Shown here: piece after piece, positions 45,859 through 53,175 of the stretch
How the letters are laid out: every line of letters starts with the position of its first letter
Position numbering within the stretch: position 1 is the first letter of the stretch
Assembly (NCBI RefSeq): GCF_013393345.1
Contig: NZ_QJRF01000030.1
Coordinates: 1 to 64,000, forward strand
Length of the DNA stretch: 64,000 nucleotides
Origin: Pseudomonas taiwanensis
GTDB taxonomy: Bacteria > Pseudomonadota > Gammaproteobacteria > Pseudomonadales > Pseudomonadaceae
Reading direction: 5' to 3'
Translations under genes and position numbers: made by a program
The notes under the pieces: model-generated
Told to the model about the DNA's origin: nothing
Databases searched by the model: none
Seen by the model: the letters and a program-made list of their open reading frames with translations, nothing else

Positions 45859-46374
45859 TTACATTTGCTGCAGGCGGAACAGCGCGATCTTGTTGATCTC
45901 GGCCAGCGCCCTGGAAAACTCGGCTTCGGGAGAGTTGTGAATCCGCTCTTCGAAGGCCGCCAGGATCTGGTGCCGGTTGCTGCCTTTCACCGCCATGATG
46001 AAAGGAAACCCGAACTTGGCCTTGTAGGCGTCGTTCAGCTCGGTGAAGCGCGCGAACTCTTCAGCCGTGCATTCGTGGATACCGGCACCGGCCTGTTCGC
46101 TGGTGCTGGCTTCGGTCAGCTCGCCACGGACGGCTGCCTTGCCGGCCAGGTCCGGGTGAGCATTGATCAGTGCCAGCTGGGCTTCATGGCTGGCGCTGAG
46201 CAACAGGTCGGCCATGCGCTGGTGCAGGCCATCGATCTCGTCGACGCGGTCGTCCTGGCCCAGGTCGAACGCCTTCTCGGCAACCCAGGGCGAGTGCTCG
46301 TAAATGTCGGCGAACGCCGTGACGAAGGCTTCGCGGGACAGGGTGGACGGAGTCAGGGTCTGGAAGCGGCTCAT
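45859..46374 (-). CDS. uraD: OHCU decarboxylase UraD
   Basis: This 171-residue helical protein has the UraD patterns PWVAEKAFD, INAHPDLAGKAA (catalytic His), SEQAGAG, and FTELNDAYKAKFGFPFIMAVKG, quoted in part. It converts 2-oxo-4-hydroxy-4-carboxy-5-ureidoimidazoline to S-allantoin. The start overlaps the puuE stop by 4 bases, so the two are translationally coupled. Confidence 0.93.
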   Translation of the reverse strand: MSRFQTLTPSTLSREAFVTAFADIYEHSPWVAEKAFDLGQDDRVDEIDGLHQRMADLLLSASHEAQLALINAHPDLAGKAAVRGELTEASTSEQAGAGIHECTAEEFARFTELNDAYKAKFGFPFIMAVKGSNRHQILAAFEERIHNSPEAEFSRALAEINKIALFRLQQM

Positions 46375-47300
46375 TTGGCTTGCTCTTTGAAAGGGTGGGT
46401 GGCGTGCCAGTGGCGGGCGATGTCGGCGCGGCGGGCGAACCAGACCTTCTCGTGGCCATTCACGTAGTCGATGAAGCGCGCCAGGGAAGCGAGACGCGCA
46501 GGGCGGCCCAGCAGGCGGCAGTGCATGCCGATGGACAGCATCTTCGGCGCGCCGGCGGCGCCTTCGGCGTAGAGCACGTCGAAGGCGTCCTTGAGGTATT
46601 CGAAGAAGTCATCGCCCTTGTTGAAACCCTGCACCTGGGTGAAGCGCATGTCGTTGGTGTCGAGGGTGTAGGGAATGACCAGGTGCGGTTTTTCCGCGGT
46701 GCTCGCGGCGTCCCAGTAGGGCAGGTCGTCGTCGTAGGTGTCGGAGTCATAGAGGAAACCGCCTTCCTCCATCACCAGGCGACGGGTGTTCGGGCCGGTG
46801 CGGCCGGTGTACCAGCCTACCGGGCGCTCGCCGGTCAGTTCGGTGAGGATGCGGATGGCCTCGAGCAGGTGTTCGCGCTCCTGGGCCTCGTCCATGTACT
46901 GGTAATCGATCCAGCGGTAGCCGTGGCTGCAGATTTCGTGGCCGGCGTCGACCATGGCGCGGATCACATCCGGGTGACGCTGGGCGGCCATGGCGACGGC
47001 GAAGATGGTCAGCGGGATGTCGTGCTTCTTGAACAGGTTCAGCAGGCGCCAGACGCCGACGCGGCTACCGTATTCGTAGAGGGATTCCATGCTCATGTTG
47101 CGCACGCCCTGCAGCGGCTGGGCGGCCACCATCTCGGACAGGAAGGCCTCGGACTCCTTGTCGCCGTGCAGCACATTGCGCTCGCCGCCTTCCTCGTAGT
47201 TGAGGACGAAGGACAGGGCGATGCGGGCTTCGCCTGGCCAGTGCGGATGGGGTGGGTTATTGCCGTAACCGATCAGGTCGCGTGGGTACTCAGCGCTCAC
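46371..47300 (-). CDS. puuE: Allantoinase PuuE (polysaccharide-deacetylase fold)
   Basis: This 309-residue protein has the NodB-type fold: ALSFVLNYEEGGE, GHEICSHGYRWIDYQ and GWYTGRTGPNTRRLV. It is the metal-independent bacterial allantoinase, unrelated to the AllB amidohydrolase, and hydrolyses allantoin to allantoate. It is the first gene of the uricolytic operon. A TTGTATACAA palindrome overlaps its predicted -10 box (TTTACA, 17 bases, TATACA on the minus strand). Confidence 0.94.
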   Translation of the reverse strand: MSAEYPRDLIGYGNNPPHPHWPGEARIALSFVLNYEEGGERNVLHGDKESEAFLSEMVAAQPLQGVRNMSMESLYEYGSRVGVWRLLNLFKKHDIPLTIFAVAMAAQRHPDVIRAMVDAGHEICSHGYRWIDYQYMDEAQEREHLLEAIRILTELTGERPVGWYTGRTGPNTRRLVMEEGGFLYDSDTYDDDLPYWDAASTAEKPHLVIPYTLDTNDMRFTQVQGFNKGDDFFEYLKDAFDVLYAEGAAGAPKMLSIGMHCRLLGRPARLASLARFIDYVNGHEKVWFARRADIARHWHATHPFKEQAK

Positions 47301-47375
47301 TGCAGTCTTCCTTCTCGTCTGTTGGATCGATCAGCGACAGCCCGGGAAAGTGGTGCGCGACCGTGGATGGGGTGA

Positions 47376-47385
47376 TTGTATACAA
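47376..47385. promoter_or_regulatory. TTGTATACAA operator at puuE
   Basis: This perfect palindrome overlaps the predicted minus-strand -10 box of puuE, a repressor position. It is 76 bases before the puuE start. Confidence 0.65.
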
Positions 47386-47557
47386 ACTGTCATGCGTTTT
47401 GTAAATCAAAAATTCGCTAAATTCGTCGGCTAGGGTGGCGGTTATAAACCTGCCCATTTGGTCAGGTATAAACGGGACAAGGCCCGGTGCACGCCGGGTA
47501 CGTTGAAATTCGCTGTTGGCGCGGATTGGGCAGGGTTGATCCGTATTGATGTGGTGA

Positions 47558-47567
47558 TTGTGTACAA
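47558..47567. promoter_or_regulatory. TTGTGTACAA operator at hiuH
   Basis: This variant lies within ATTGTGTACAAT, 159 bases before the hiuH ATG and close to a TTGATC -35-like box. The 425-base gap between puuE and hiuH otherwise holds a GGGGCC/GGCCCC leader hairpin (47626-47639) and no gene. Confidence 0.6.
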
Positions 47568-47725
47568 TTTTTTGTGTTTATGTCTTACATTCGACTGGTC
47601 GCGTGTTATTCTGCGCTCCGTACCTGGGGCCTTGGCCCCTGACCACGCACCTATATGAACAAGCAGAGGAGGTGTGGCGTTCCGATCGCGGCCAGTGCAA
47701 CGGCCCGGTGGACGCCCAGCGAGCA

Positions 47726-48079
47726 ATGGGACGTTTGACCACGCATGTACTGGATGCCGCCCACGGCTGCCCTGGCCGTGACATCAAGATCGAGCTCTAC
47801 CGCGTCGAGAGCGCAGGCCTGGAGCTGGTTGCCACTACCGTTACCAACGATGACGGCCGCTGCGATGCGCCCGTGCTGCAGGGTGCCGATTACCAGAGCG
47901 GCGTCTACCAGATCCATTTCCACGCCGGCGACTATTACCGCGCCCGTGGCGTAAAACTGGCCGAGCCGGCCTTCCTTGATGTGGTGGTGCTGCGCTTCGG
48001 CATTTCAGCCGAACAGGACCACTACCACGTGCCGCTGCTGATCTCCCCTTACAGCTACTCCACCTACCGCGGTAGCTAG
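47726..48079 (+). CDS. hiuH: 5-hydroxyisourate hydrolase (transthyretin-like)
   Basis: This 117-residue protein begins MGRLTTHVLDAAHGCPG and ends in the diagnostic YRGS. The active-site His9, Arg in GRCDAP and His in HYHVPLL are present. It hydrolyses 5-hydroxyisourate made by PuuD. The ATG at 47726 gives the standard cytoplasmic protein; the longer open frame from 47558 is not family-like. It is transcribed divergently from puuE. Confidence 0.94.
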   Translation: MGRLTTHVLDAAHGCPGRDIKIELYRVESAGLELVATTVTNDDGRCDAPVLQGADYQSGVYQIHFHAGDYYRARGVKLAEPAFLDVVVLRFGISAEQDHYHVPLLISPYSYSTYRGS

Positions 48080-48119
48080 TCCACGATTCTCGTTACCCTC
48101 GACTCACTGGAGTCTTTAT

Positions 48120-48146
48120 GGCCCGTTCACACTGCGGGCCTTTTTT
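48120..48146 (+). terminator. Rho-independent terminator of hiuH
   Basis: A 6-bp stem (GGCCCG at 48120-48125 with CGGGCC at 48135-48140) is followed by TTTTTT. Confidence 0.88.
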
Positions 48147-48169
48147 ATGCCTGCAAGAAAGTGCGGCGT

Positions 48170-48199
48170 AAAAAAAAAGCCCGGCGCAAGGTCGGGCTT
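48170..48199 (-). terminator. Minus-strand terminator without an adjacent gene
   Basis: On the minus strand a 7-bp stem (AAGCCCG/CGGGCTT at 48177-48183 and 48193-48199) is followed by a run of about nine T. The permease gene to its right already has its own terminator at 48577-48606, so this one may end a small RNA or be a back-up. Confidence 0.75.
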
Positions 48200-48260
48200 A
48201 AGCGCATCACGGGGAGATGCGCAAGGGAGCATGGGGAACCGATAGGACCAGAGCTGTATG
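48170..48260 (-). ncRNA. Candidate small RNA with C-rich loops
   Basis: Upstream of the orphan terminator, the minus strand forms a hairpin GCGCAT/ATGCGC (48202-48207, 48217-48222). Its loop contains CTCCCC and another CTCCC lies just before it; both could pair with Shine-Dalgarno sequences. No strong promoter is visible, so the 5' end is a guess. The rest of the 48080-48626 gap contains no gene, plus a half REP at 48487-48511. Confidence 0.3.
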
Positions 48261-48576
48261 TCAGCCTCGAAAGGCTGTGCAGGTGCATGGGTGAATGTCG
48301 GATCAGGGAAGAGTCTAGGCGGCAATTTTCTGGGCGGCGGTCGGTGGTCGGAAATCCTTTCGGGCTGTCGCTGCCAGGCATCTGGCGGATTGGCGTCGCG
48401 CACTGAAAGCCGCACTCCAGCCCTGTTTCCGGACTCTCGATTGCCTTCCAGCGGCGCACTCGGCTTGCGCAGATCGCGCTAGGACGGTTCGCGAGCAGAG
48501 CTCGCTCCTACGGGAGGTATCGGGGGTGTAGTGAGCAGGGCGGTTGGTTCGTGGTCACGCTTTCTTCACATAAATG

Positions 48577-48606
48577 AAAAGGCCCTGGCGCAGCGCGACA
48601 GGGCCT
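48577..48606 (-). terminator. Terminator of the AzgA-like permease gene
   Basis: On the minus strand an 8-bp stem (AGGCCCTG at 48580-48587 with CAGGGCCT at 48599-48606) is followed by TTTTCATTT. Confidence 0.75.
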
Positions 48607-48626
48607 GGTGAAGAGGGTGCTTGTGA

Positions 48627-49976
48627 TTACAGGAAGATGAACTTGGCCACGAAGATGGCGCACAGTGCGTACAGGCTTACCGACACATCCTTGTACTTGC
48701 CGGTGAAGGCCTTCATTACCACGTAGGTCACGAAGCCCAGGGCGATGCCGTCGGCGACCGAGAAGGTCAGCGGCATCATGATCACGGTAACGATGGCCGG
48801 GATGGTTTCGGTGTGTTCCTTCCAGTCGATGTGGGCCATGCCGCCCATCATCAGCATCGCAACATAGATCAGGGCGCCAGCGGTGGCGTAGGCGGGGATC
48901 ATGCCGGCCAGGGGAGCGAAGAACATGGCGGCGATGAACAGGATGCCCACAGTCACGGCGGTCAGACCGGTGCGGCCGCCAGCGGCTACACCCGCGGCAC
49001 TTTCAACATAGCTGGTGACCGGCGGTACGCCGAGCACGCCACCGAACACGCTGGAGGCGCTGTCAGCCTTCATGGCGCGGGACAGGTTCTCGATGCGACC
49101 GTCTTCCTGCACCAGGTTGGCACGCTGGGCAACGCCCATCAGGGTGCCGGCGGTGTCGAACATGTGCACGAAGAGGAAGGCGAGGATCACGCTCACCATG
49201 GTCACGTTGAACGCGCCTGTGATGTCCATGGCCATGAAGGTCGGGGCCAGGCTCGGGGGCATGGAGAACACGCCGCCGAACTTGACGATGCCCAGGCCAA
49301 CACCGATCAGGGTCACGGTGAGGATGCTGATCAGGATGCCGCCGAAGATGCGGCGGTATTCCAGTACCGCGATCATCAGGAAGCAGATGGCGGCCAGCAG
49401 CGGACCGGGGGAGGTTAGGTCACCGATGTGCACCAGGGTGGCCGGATGGGCGACGACGATTCCAGCGGTCTTCAGGCCGATCAGCCCGAGGAACAGGCCG
49501 ACACCTGCGCCCATGGCGAACCGCAGGCTGCTCGGAATGCTGTTCAGCAACCACTCACGAATGCGCGAGAAGGTCAGGATCATGAACAGCACGCCGGAGA
49601 GGAACACCGCGCCAAGCGCGATCTGCCAGCTGTAGCCCATGGTGTTGACCACGGTGTAGGTGAAGAAGGCGTTCAGGCCCATGCCCGGGGCGAGACCCAC
49701 CGGCCAGTTGGCGTAGAGGCCCATGAGGAGGCAGCCGAAGGCTGCGGCAAGGCAGGTGGCAACGAAGGCTGCGCCATGATCGATCCCGGCATCGGCCATG
49801 ATGTTCGGGTTGACGAAAATGATGTAGGCCATGGTGATGAAGGTGGTCAGGCCTGCAGCCAGTTCAGTCTTCACGGTGGTGCCGTGCAGGCTGAGCTTGA
49901 AGAGACGTTCAAGCAGGCCCTTGGCGGGCGGTGTAGCGACGTACGTTCCTTGTTCTTGTTGTTTGATGCTTTCCAC
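48627..49976 (-). CDS. AzgA-type guanine/hypoxanthine permease
   Basis: This 449-residue membrane protein has the AzgA/PbuG signature (ELAAGLTTFITMAYIIFVNP, GLAPGMGLNAFFTYTVV, FVHMFDTAGTLMGVAQ, GVPPVTSYVESAAGVAAGGRTGL, each shown in part). These carriers import adenine, guanine or hypoxanthine with protons. The GTG at 49976, with GAGGAG 9 bases upstream, is preferred to the ATG of the longer frame at 50075. A TTGTATACAA site lies between predicted -35 TTGTTT and -10 CATAAT on the minus strand. Confidence 0.9.
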   Translation of the reverse strand: MESIKQQEQGTYVATPPAKGLLERLFKLSLHGTTVKTELAAGLTTFITMAYIIFVNPNIMADAGIDHGAAFVATCLAAAFGCLLMGLYANWPVGLAPGMGLNAFFTYTVVNTMGYSWQIALGAVFLSGVLFMILTFSRIREWLLNSIPSSLRFAMGAGVGLFLGLIGLKTAGIVVAHPATLVHIGDLTSPGPLLAAICFLMIAVLEYRRIFGGILISILTVTLIGVGLGIVKFGGVFSMPPSLAPTFMAMDITGAFNVTMVSVILAFLFVHMFDTAGTLMGVAQRANLVQEDGRIENLSRAMKADSASSVFGGVLGVPPVTSYVESAAGVAAGGRTGLTAVTVGILFIAAMFFAPLAGMIPAYATAGALIYVAMLMMGGMAHIDWKEHTETIPAIVTVIMMPLTFSVADGIALGFVTYVVMKAFTGKYKDVSVSLYALCAIFVAKFIFL

Positions 49977-50064
49977 AGCGTGGTACTCCTCATCTCTTTT
50001 GTTTTGTTCACCCAGAGCCTGGAGTTGGCTCCGGACTGACTGAGGCGGATGGCGTGAGTGGTGC

Positions 50065-50099
50065 ACTTCCTCCAATACTTGACCGCAGGGTCAGGAAGT
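50065..50099 (-). promoter_or_regulatory. Leader hairpin of the AzgA-like permease
   Basis: ACTTCCT (50065-50071) pairs with AGGAAGT (50093-50099), and GACC/GGTC (50081-50084, 50089-50092) stacks inside, leaving a 9-base bulge. It lies in the 5' leader between the operator and the GTG start. It does not match the purine riboswitch pattern. Confidence 0.4.
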
Positions 50100-50117
50100 C
50101 ACGGCGCGATTATGCCT

Positions 50118-50127
50118 TTGTATACAA
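50118..50127. promoter_or_regulatory. TTGTATACAA operator at the AzgA-like permease
   Basis: This perfect palindrome lies in the spacer between TTGTTT and CATAAT (16 bases apart, minus strand), a classic repressor position. The 616-base divergent gap 49977-50592 holds this site, the site at 50474 and the leader hairpin, but no gene. Confidence 0.65.
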
Positions 50128-50473
50128 AAAAAACAAATAATGTTTTCAATGTTCGAAAAAACGCACCAATCTCTAAAAGCTGACTGATGGGTTAGGTTTT
50201 GCTGCGACAATTTGCAACCTAACGAACTATGAAATTCGTTTAAAAACAATTAGTTAGTGAAATTTGTGCTTTGGAGGGGAAATGGAGGGGAGGCAGTCGA
50301 AAGCACGGAATGGCACTCGGACAGGCGCGCTTATGACAAAAAAATGTAGGGAAATACGCTGATTTGTCGCTTCAGTCGTTGCTCGATGAGCCATTCGAGA
50401 ACGGCTGTAAAAACCTGTGCAACCGGTCAGGAATGGGCTTCGAGCTGCGGCGAAACTGTTCAAGGTCGGATGA

Positions 50474-50483
50474 TTGTGTACAA
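50474..50483. promoter_or_regulatory. TTGTGTACAA operator at gntR
   Basis: This variant within ATTGTGTACAAT lies 110-119 bases before the gntR ATG. It is the expected place for autoregulation by the encoded GntR protein. Confidence 0.6.
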
Positions 50484-50592
50484 TATCCTTCGCTTTTTCC
50501 CTGATTTCCCTCGCTGATCCACCCGTTCAGCCCGGCGGAAAGGGGCAAAAAGGGCCCTGGAAGACCGCCGACCCCCTTTGACGCGAGCCCCC

Positions 50593-51363
50593 ATGAACGA
50601 ACAGTTGCAGCCACTCAAGAAGCAGCCGCGCACAGCCAAAAGCACCCGCAGCGGCACTCAGGACGACGTCGTCTACGCACATATTTTCGATGCCATTCTC
50701 GAGCAGCGCCTCGCACCCGGTACCAAGCTGAGCGAAGAAGCCCTGGGCGAGATCTTCGGTGTCAGCCGCACGATCATTCGCCGTGCCCTGTCGCGACTTG
50801 CCCACGAAGGTGTGGTGCTGTTGCGGCCGAATCGTGGCGCCGTGGTGGCCAGCCCCAGCGTCGAGGAAGCCCGCCAGATCTTCTATGCCCGCCGTCTGGT
50901 GGAACGTGCCATCACCGAGCTCGCGGTCGAGCACGCCACCGCTGAGCAATTGCAGGAACTGCGGCAGATGGTCCTCGAGGAGCAAGCTTGCTTCTCCCGT
51001 GGTGATCGTGGCGCCGGCATTCGTCTTTCCGGCGAGTTTCACCTGAAGCTGGCCGAGGCGGCGAAGAACGCTCCGCTGGTGAGCTTCCAGCGCAGCCTCG
51101 TGTCGCAGACCTCGCTCATCATTGCCCAGTACGAGAGCGGTAGCCGCTCCCACTGTTCCTTCGATGAACACAATCGCCTGATCGACGCTATCGAGTCCCG
51201 CGATGCAGAACGCGCCGTGATGTTGATGATGCATCACATGGACCACATCGACGACAAGCTGAACCTGGACGAAAGCGGTGCCTCGGACGACCTGCACGCG
51301 GTGTTCTCGCACCTGCTGCAGACCAAGAAGAAGCCTGGCCGCGGTACGCCTCGCAGCGCCTGA
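50593..51363 (+). CDS. GntR/FCD-family regulator, candidate purine regulon repressor
   Basis: This 256-residue protein has a winged helix (LSEEALGEIFGVSRTIIRRALSRLAHEGVVLLRPNRGAVV, residues about 48-90, shown in part) and an all-helical FCD ligand domain. Putative metal ligands are EFHLKL, DEHNRLIDA and HHMDH. FadR-subfamily proteins bind TnGTnnnACnA-type sites, which the TTGTATACAA palindromes fit, including one in its own upstream region. The ATG at 50593 is used; an upstream start at 50578 would add five residues. It is divergent from the AzgA-like permease. I infer that it is the regulator of the local purine/glyoxylate genes. Confidence 0.87.
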   Translation: MNEQLQPLKKQPRTAKSTRSGTQDDVVYAHIFDAILEQRLAPGTKLSEEALGEIFGVSRTIIRRALSRLAHEGVVLLRPNRGAVVASPSVEEARQIFYARRLVERAITELAVEHATAEQLQELRQMVLEEQACFSRGDRGAGIRLSGEFHLKLAEAAKNAPLVSFQRSLVSQTSLIIAQYESGSRSHCSFDEHNRLIDAIESRDAERAVMLMMHHMDHIDDKLNLDESGASDDLHAVFSHLLQTKKKPGRGTPRSA

Positions 51364-51378
51364 TACGAGCCGGCAAAC

Positions 51379-51404
51379 AAAGCCCCGCGAATGCGGGGCT
51401 TTTG
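51379..51404 (+). terminator. Terminator of gntR
   Basis: A 10-bp stem (AAAGCCCCGC at 51379-51388 with GCGGGGCTTT at 51393-51402) around a GAAT loop is followed by T-rich sequence. Confidence 0.88.
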
Positions 51405-51409
51405 TTTTC

Positions 51410-51512
51410 CGTGGGGGCGAATTCATTCGCTAAACAGGCCGAAGGCCTGCCCATTGGCACAACCTATCCAGGGGACCGCTGCGCGGTCCTTAGCGAATGA
51501 ATTCGCCCCCAC
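51410..51512. repeat. Inverted pair of GGGGGCGAATTCATTCGC repeats
   Basis: GTGGGGGCGAATTCATTCGC and its inverse GCGAATGAATTCGCCCCCAC flank a centre with GGCCGAAGGCC and GACCGCTGCGCGGTC hairpins. It is the best preserved member of this second repeat family in the window. Confidence 0.85.
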
Positions 51513-51527
51513 ATTGCGTAGGATGGG

Positions 51528-51604
51528 GCGGGCGGCGTTCCGCGAGCTTGCGATACCCATCAAATGGCTTCCGCATGGGTATCGCTCCGCTCAACCCATC
51601 CTAC
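51528..51604. repeat. Palindromic intergenic repeat (GTAGGATGGG family)
   Basis: Ends GTAGGATGGG and CCCATCCTAC form terminal inverted repeats; inside, GCGATACCCAT and ATGGGTATCGC form a second pair. It is related to the element at 30426-30504. Confidence 0.75.
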
Positions 51605-51618
51605 GGGCTGCATTGCCC

Positions 51619-51674
51619 GTAGGAGCTGGCTTGCTAGCGAATGGCCCTTTTTCGCTAGCAAGCTAGCTCCTACA
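51619..51674. repeat. REP doublet
   Basis: Inverted GTAGGAGCTGGCTTGCTAGCG and CGCTAGCAAGCTAGCTCCTAC type arms close to the guaD 3' end. The gap 51364-51737 consists almost wholly of terminators and repeats. Confidence 0.8.
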
Positions 51675-51696
51675 AGGTTCCTGGACCCACAGGAAG

Positions 51697-51724
51697 AAAA
51701 GCCCCGCCGAAGCGGGGCTTTTTG
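51697..51724. terminator. Bidirectional terminator after guaD
   Basis: A GCCCCGC/GCGGGGC stem (51701-51707, 51712-51718) has A-rich sequence on one side and TTTTT on the other, so it can act on both strands; it lies 14 bases after the guaD stop. Confidence 0.8.
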
Positions 51725-51737
51725 TTTCCGCGTTCGA

Positions 51738-53045
51738 TCAACCGCGCATATGCACGCTGCGACCGGCGGCAAAGGTCTCTTTCACGGTGCGGTCGTCGCC
51801 GAGGATGGTCAGGGCGAACAGGCGTTCCGGTAGGCTCGTGGCCTGCTGCATGCGGTAGTCCAGCAGCGGGGTGGCCTTGTAGTCCAGGACCACGAAGTCC
51901 GCGTCCTTGCCGGCCTGGAAGTTGCCGATCTTGTCGTCCAGGTAGAGCGAGCGGGCGCCGCCCAGGGTGGCCAGGTACAGGGACTTGAACGGATCGAGCT
52001 TCTTGCCCTGCAATTGCATCACCTTGTACGCCTCGTTCAGCGATTGCAGCTGGGAGAAGCTGGTGCCTGCGCCCACGTCGGTGCCCAGCCCCACGCGCAC
52101 GCCGTGCTCTTCCAGCTTCTGCAGGTCGAACAGACCGCTGCCGAGGAACAGGTTGGAGGTGGGGCAGAAGGCTACGGCCGAACCGGTTTCCGCCAGGCGC
52201 TTGCACTCGTCGTCGCACAGGTGAACGCCGTGGGCGAATACCGAGCGCTCGCCGATCAGCTTGTAGTGGTCATAGACGTCCAGGTAGCCCTTGCGCTCGG
52301 GGAACAGCTCCTTGACCCATTCGATTTCCTTGCGGTTTTCGGACAGGTGGGTGTGCATGTACAGGCCCGGGTACTCGGCATACAGCTTGCCGGCCAGCTC
52401 CAGTTGCTCGGGGGTGCTGGTGGGGGCGAAGCGCGGGGTCACCGCATAGTGCAGGCGACCTTTGCCGTGCCAGCGCTCGATCAGCTCCTTGCTGTCTGCA
52501 TAGCCGGACTCGGCCGTGTCGGTCAGGTAGTCCGGGGCATTGCGGTCCATCAGCACCTTGCCGGCGATCATCCGCAGGTCGAGTGACTGGGCAGCTTCGA
52601 AGAAGGCGTCCACTGACTCCTTGTGCACGGTGCCGAACACCAGGGCGGTGGTGGTGCCGTTGCGCAGCAGTTCCTTGATGAAGATGCCCGCGACGTCAGC
52701 AGCGTGGGCCTTGTCGGCGAACTGCTTCTCGGTGGGGAAGGTGTAAGTGTTGAGCCAGTCCAGCAATTGCTCGCCGTAGGAGGCGATCATGCCGGTCTGG
52801 GGGAAGTGGATATGGGTGTCGATGAAACCGGGCGTGATCAGGGCATCGCGGTACTCGTGCACCTCGACGCCGGCGTCCAGGCCCGGTAGTAGGGCTTTGG
52901 CGTCGCCCAGGGCCTTGATGCGGCCGTCTTCCACCACCAGCAGGCCGTCCTCGAAATACTGATAGGACTGCTCGACGCCCACCAGGGCGGGGTCGGCGAT
53001 GCTGTGCAGGATGGCGGAGCGGTAGGCGGTTACGTGGCTGGTCAT
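51738..53045 (-). CDS. guaD: Guanine deaminase
   Basis: This 435-residue zinc amidohydrolase converts guanine to xanthine and ammonia. Metal and catalytic motifs are DTHIHFPQTG, HTHLSENRKE, HGVHLCDDE and GTDVGAGTSFS; the PGFIDTHIHFPQ and FCPTSNLFLGSGLF patterns are typical of GuaD. The ATG at 53045 begins MTSHVTAYRSAILH, and the longer frame from 53141 crosses an intergenic repeat. It follows xdhC on the same strand, so product xanthine is handed to XdhAB encoded upstream in the operon. Confidence 0.95.
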   Translation of the reverse strand: MTSHVTAYRSAILHSIADPALVGVEQSYQYFEDGLLVVEDGRIKALGDAKALLPGLDAGVEVHEYRDALITPGFIDTHIHFPQTGMIASYGEQLLDWLNTYTFPTEKQFADKAHAADVAGIFIKELLRNGTTTALVFGTVHKESVDAFFEAAQSLDLRMIAGKVLMDRNAPDYLTDTAESGYADSKELIERWHGKGRLHYAVTPRFAPTSTPEQLELAGKLYAEYPGLYMHTHLSENRKEIEWVKELFPERKGYLDVYDHYKLIGERSVFAHGVHLCDDECKRLAETGSAVAFCPTSNLFLGSGLFDLQKLEEHGVRVGLGTDVGAGTSFSQLQSLNEAYKVMQLQGKKLDPFKSLYLATLGGARSLYLDDKIGNFQAGKDADFVVLDYKATPLLDYRMQQATSLPERLFALTILGDDRTVKETFAAGRSVHMRG

Positions 53046-53175
53046 GTCAGTCTCGTTCGTTAGCGTTGCGATTCTTGCGTCCCGCGAGGGGAGAGGCCGG
53101 AGTGGGGAGCTCCCTGTCACGCGGCTCTCCCCACCCGGCACTACACGTCACCTTCCCCCTGGGGGAAGGAATAAT

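Noticed and set aside
49977-50592. A purine riboswitch ahead of the AzgA-like permease
   Set aside because: The leader forms a hairpin, but I cannot find the conserved three-way junction of purine riboswitches, and the operator explains control.
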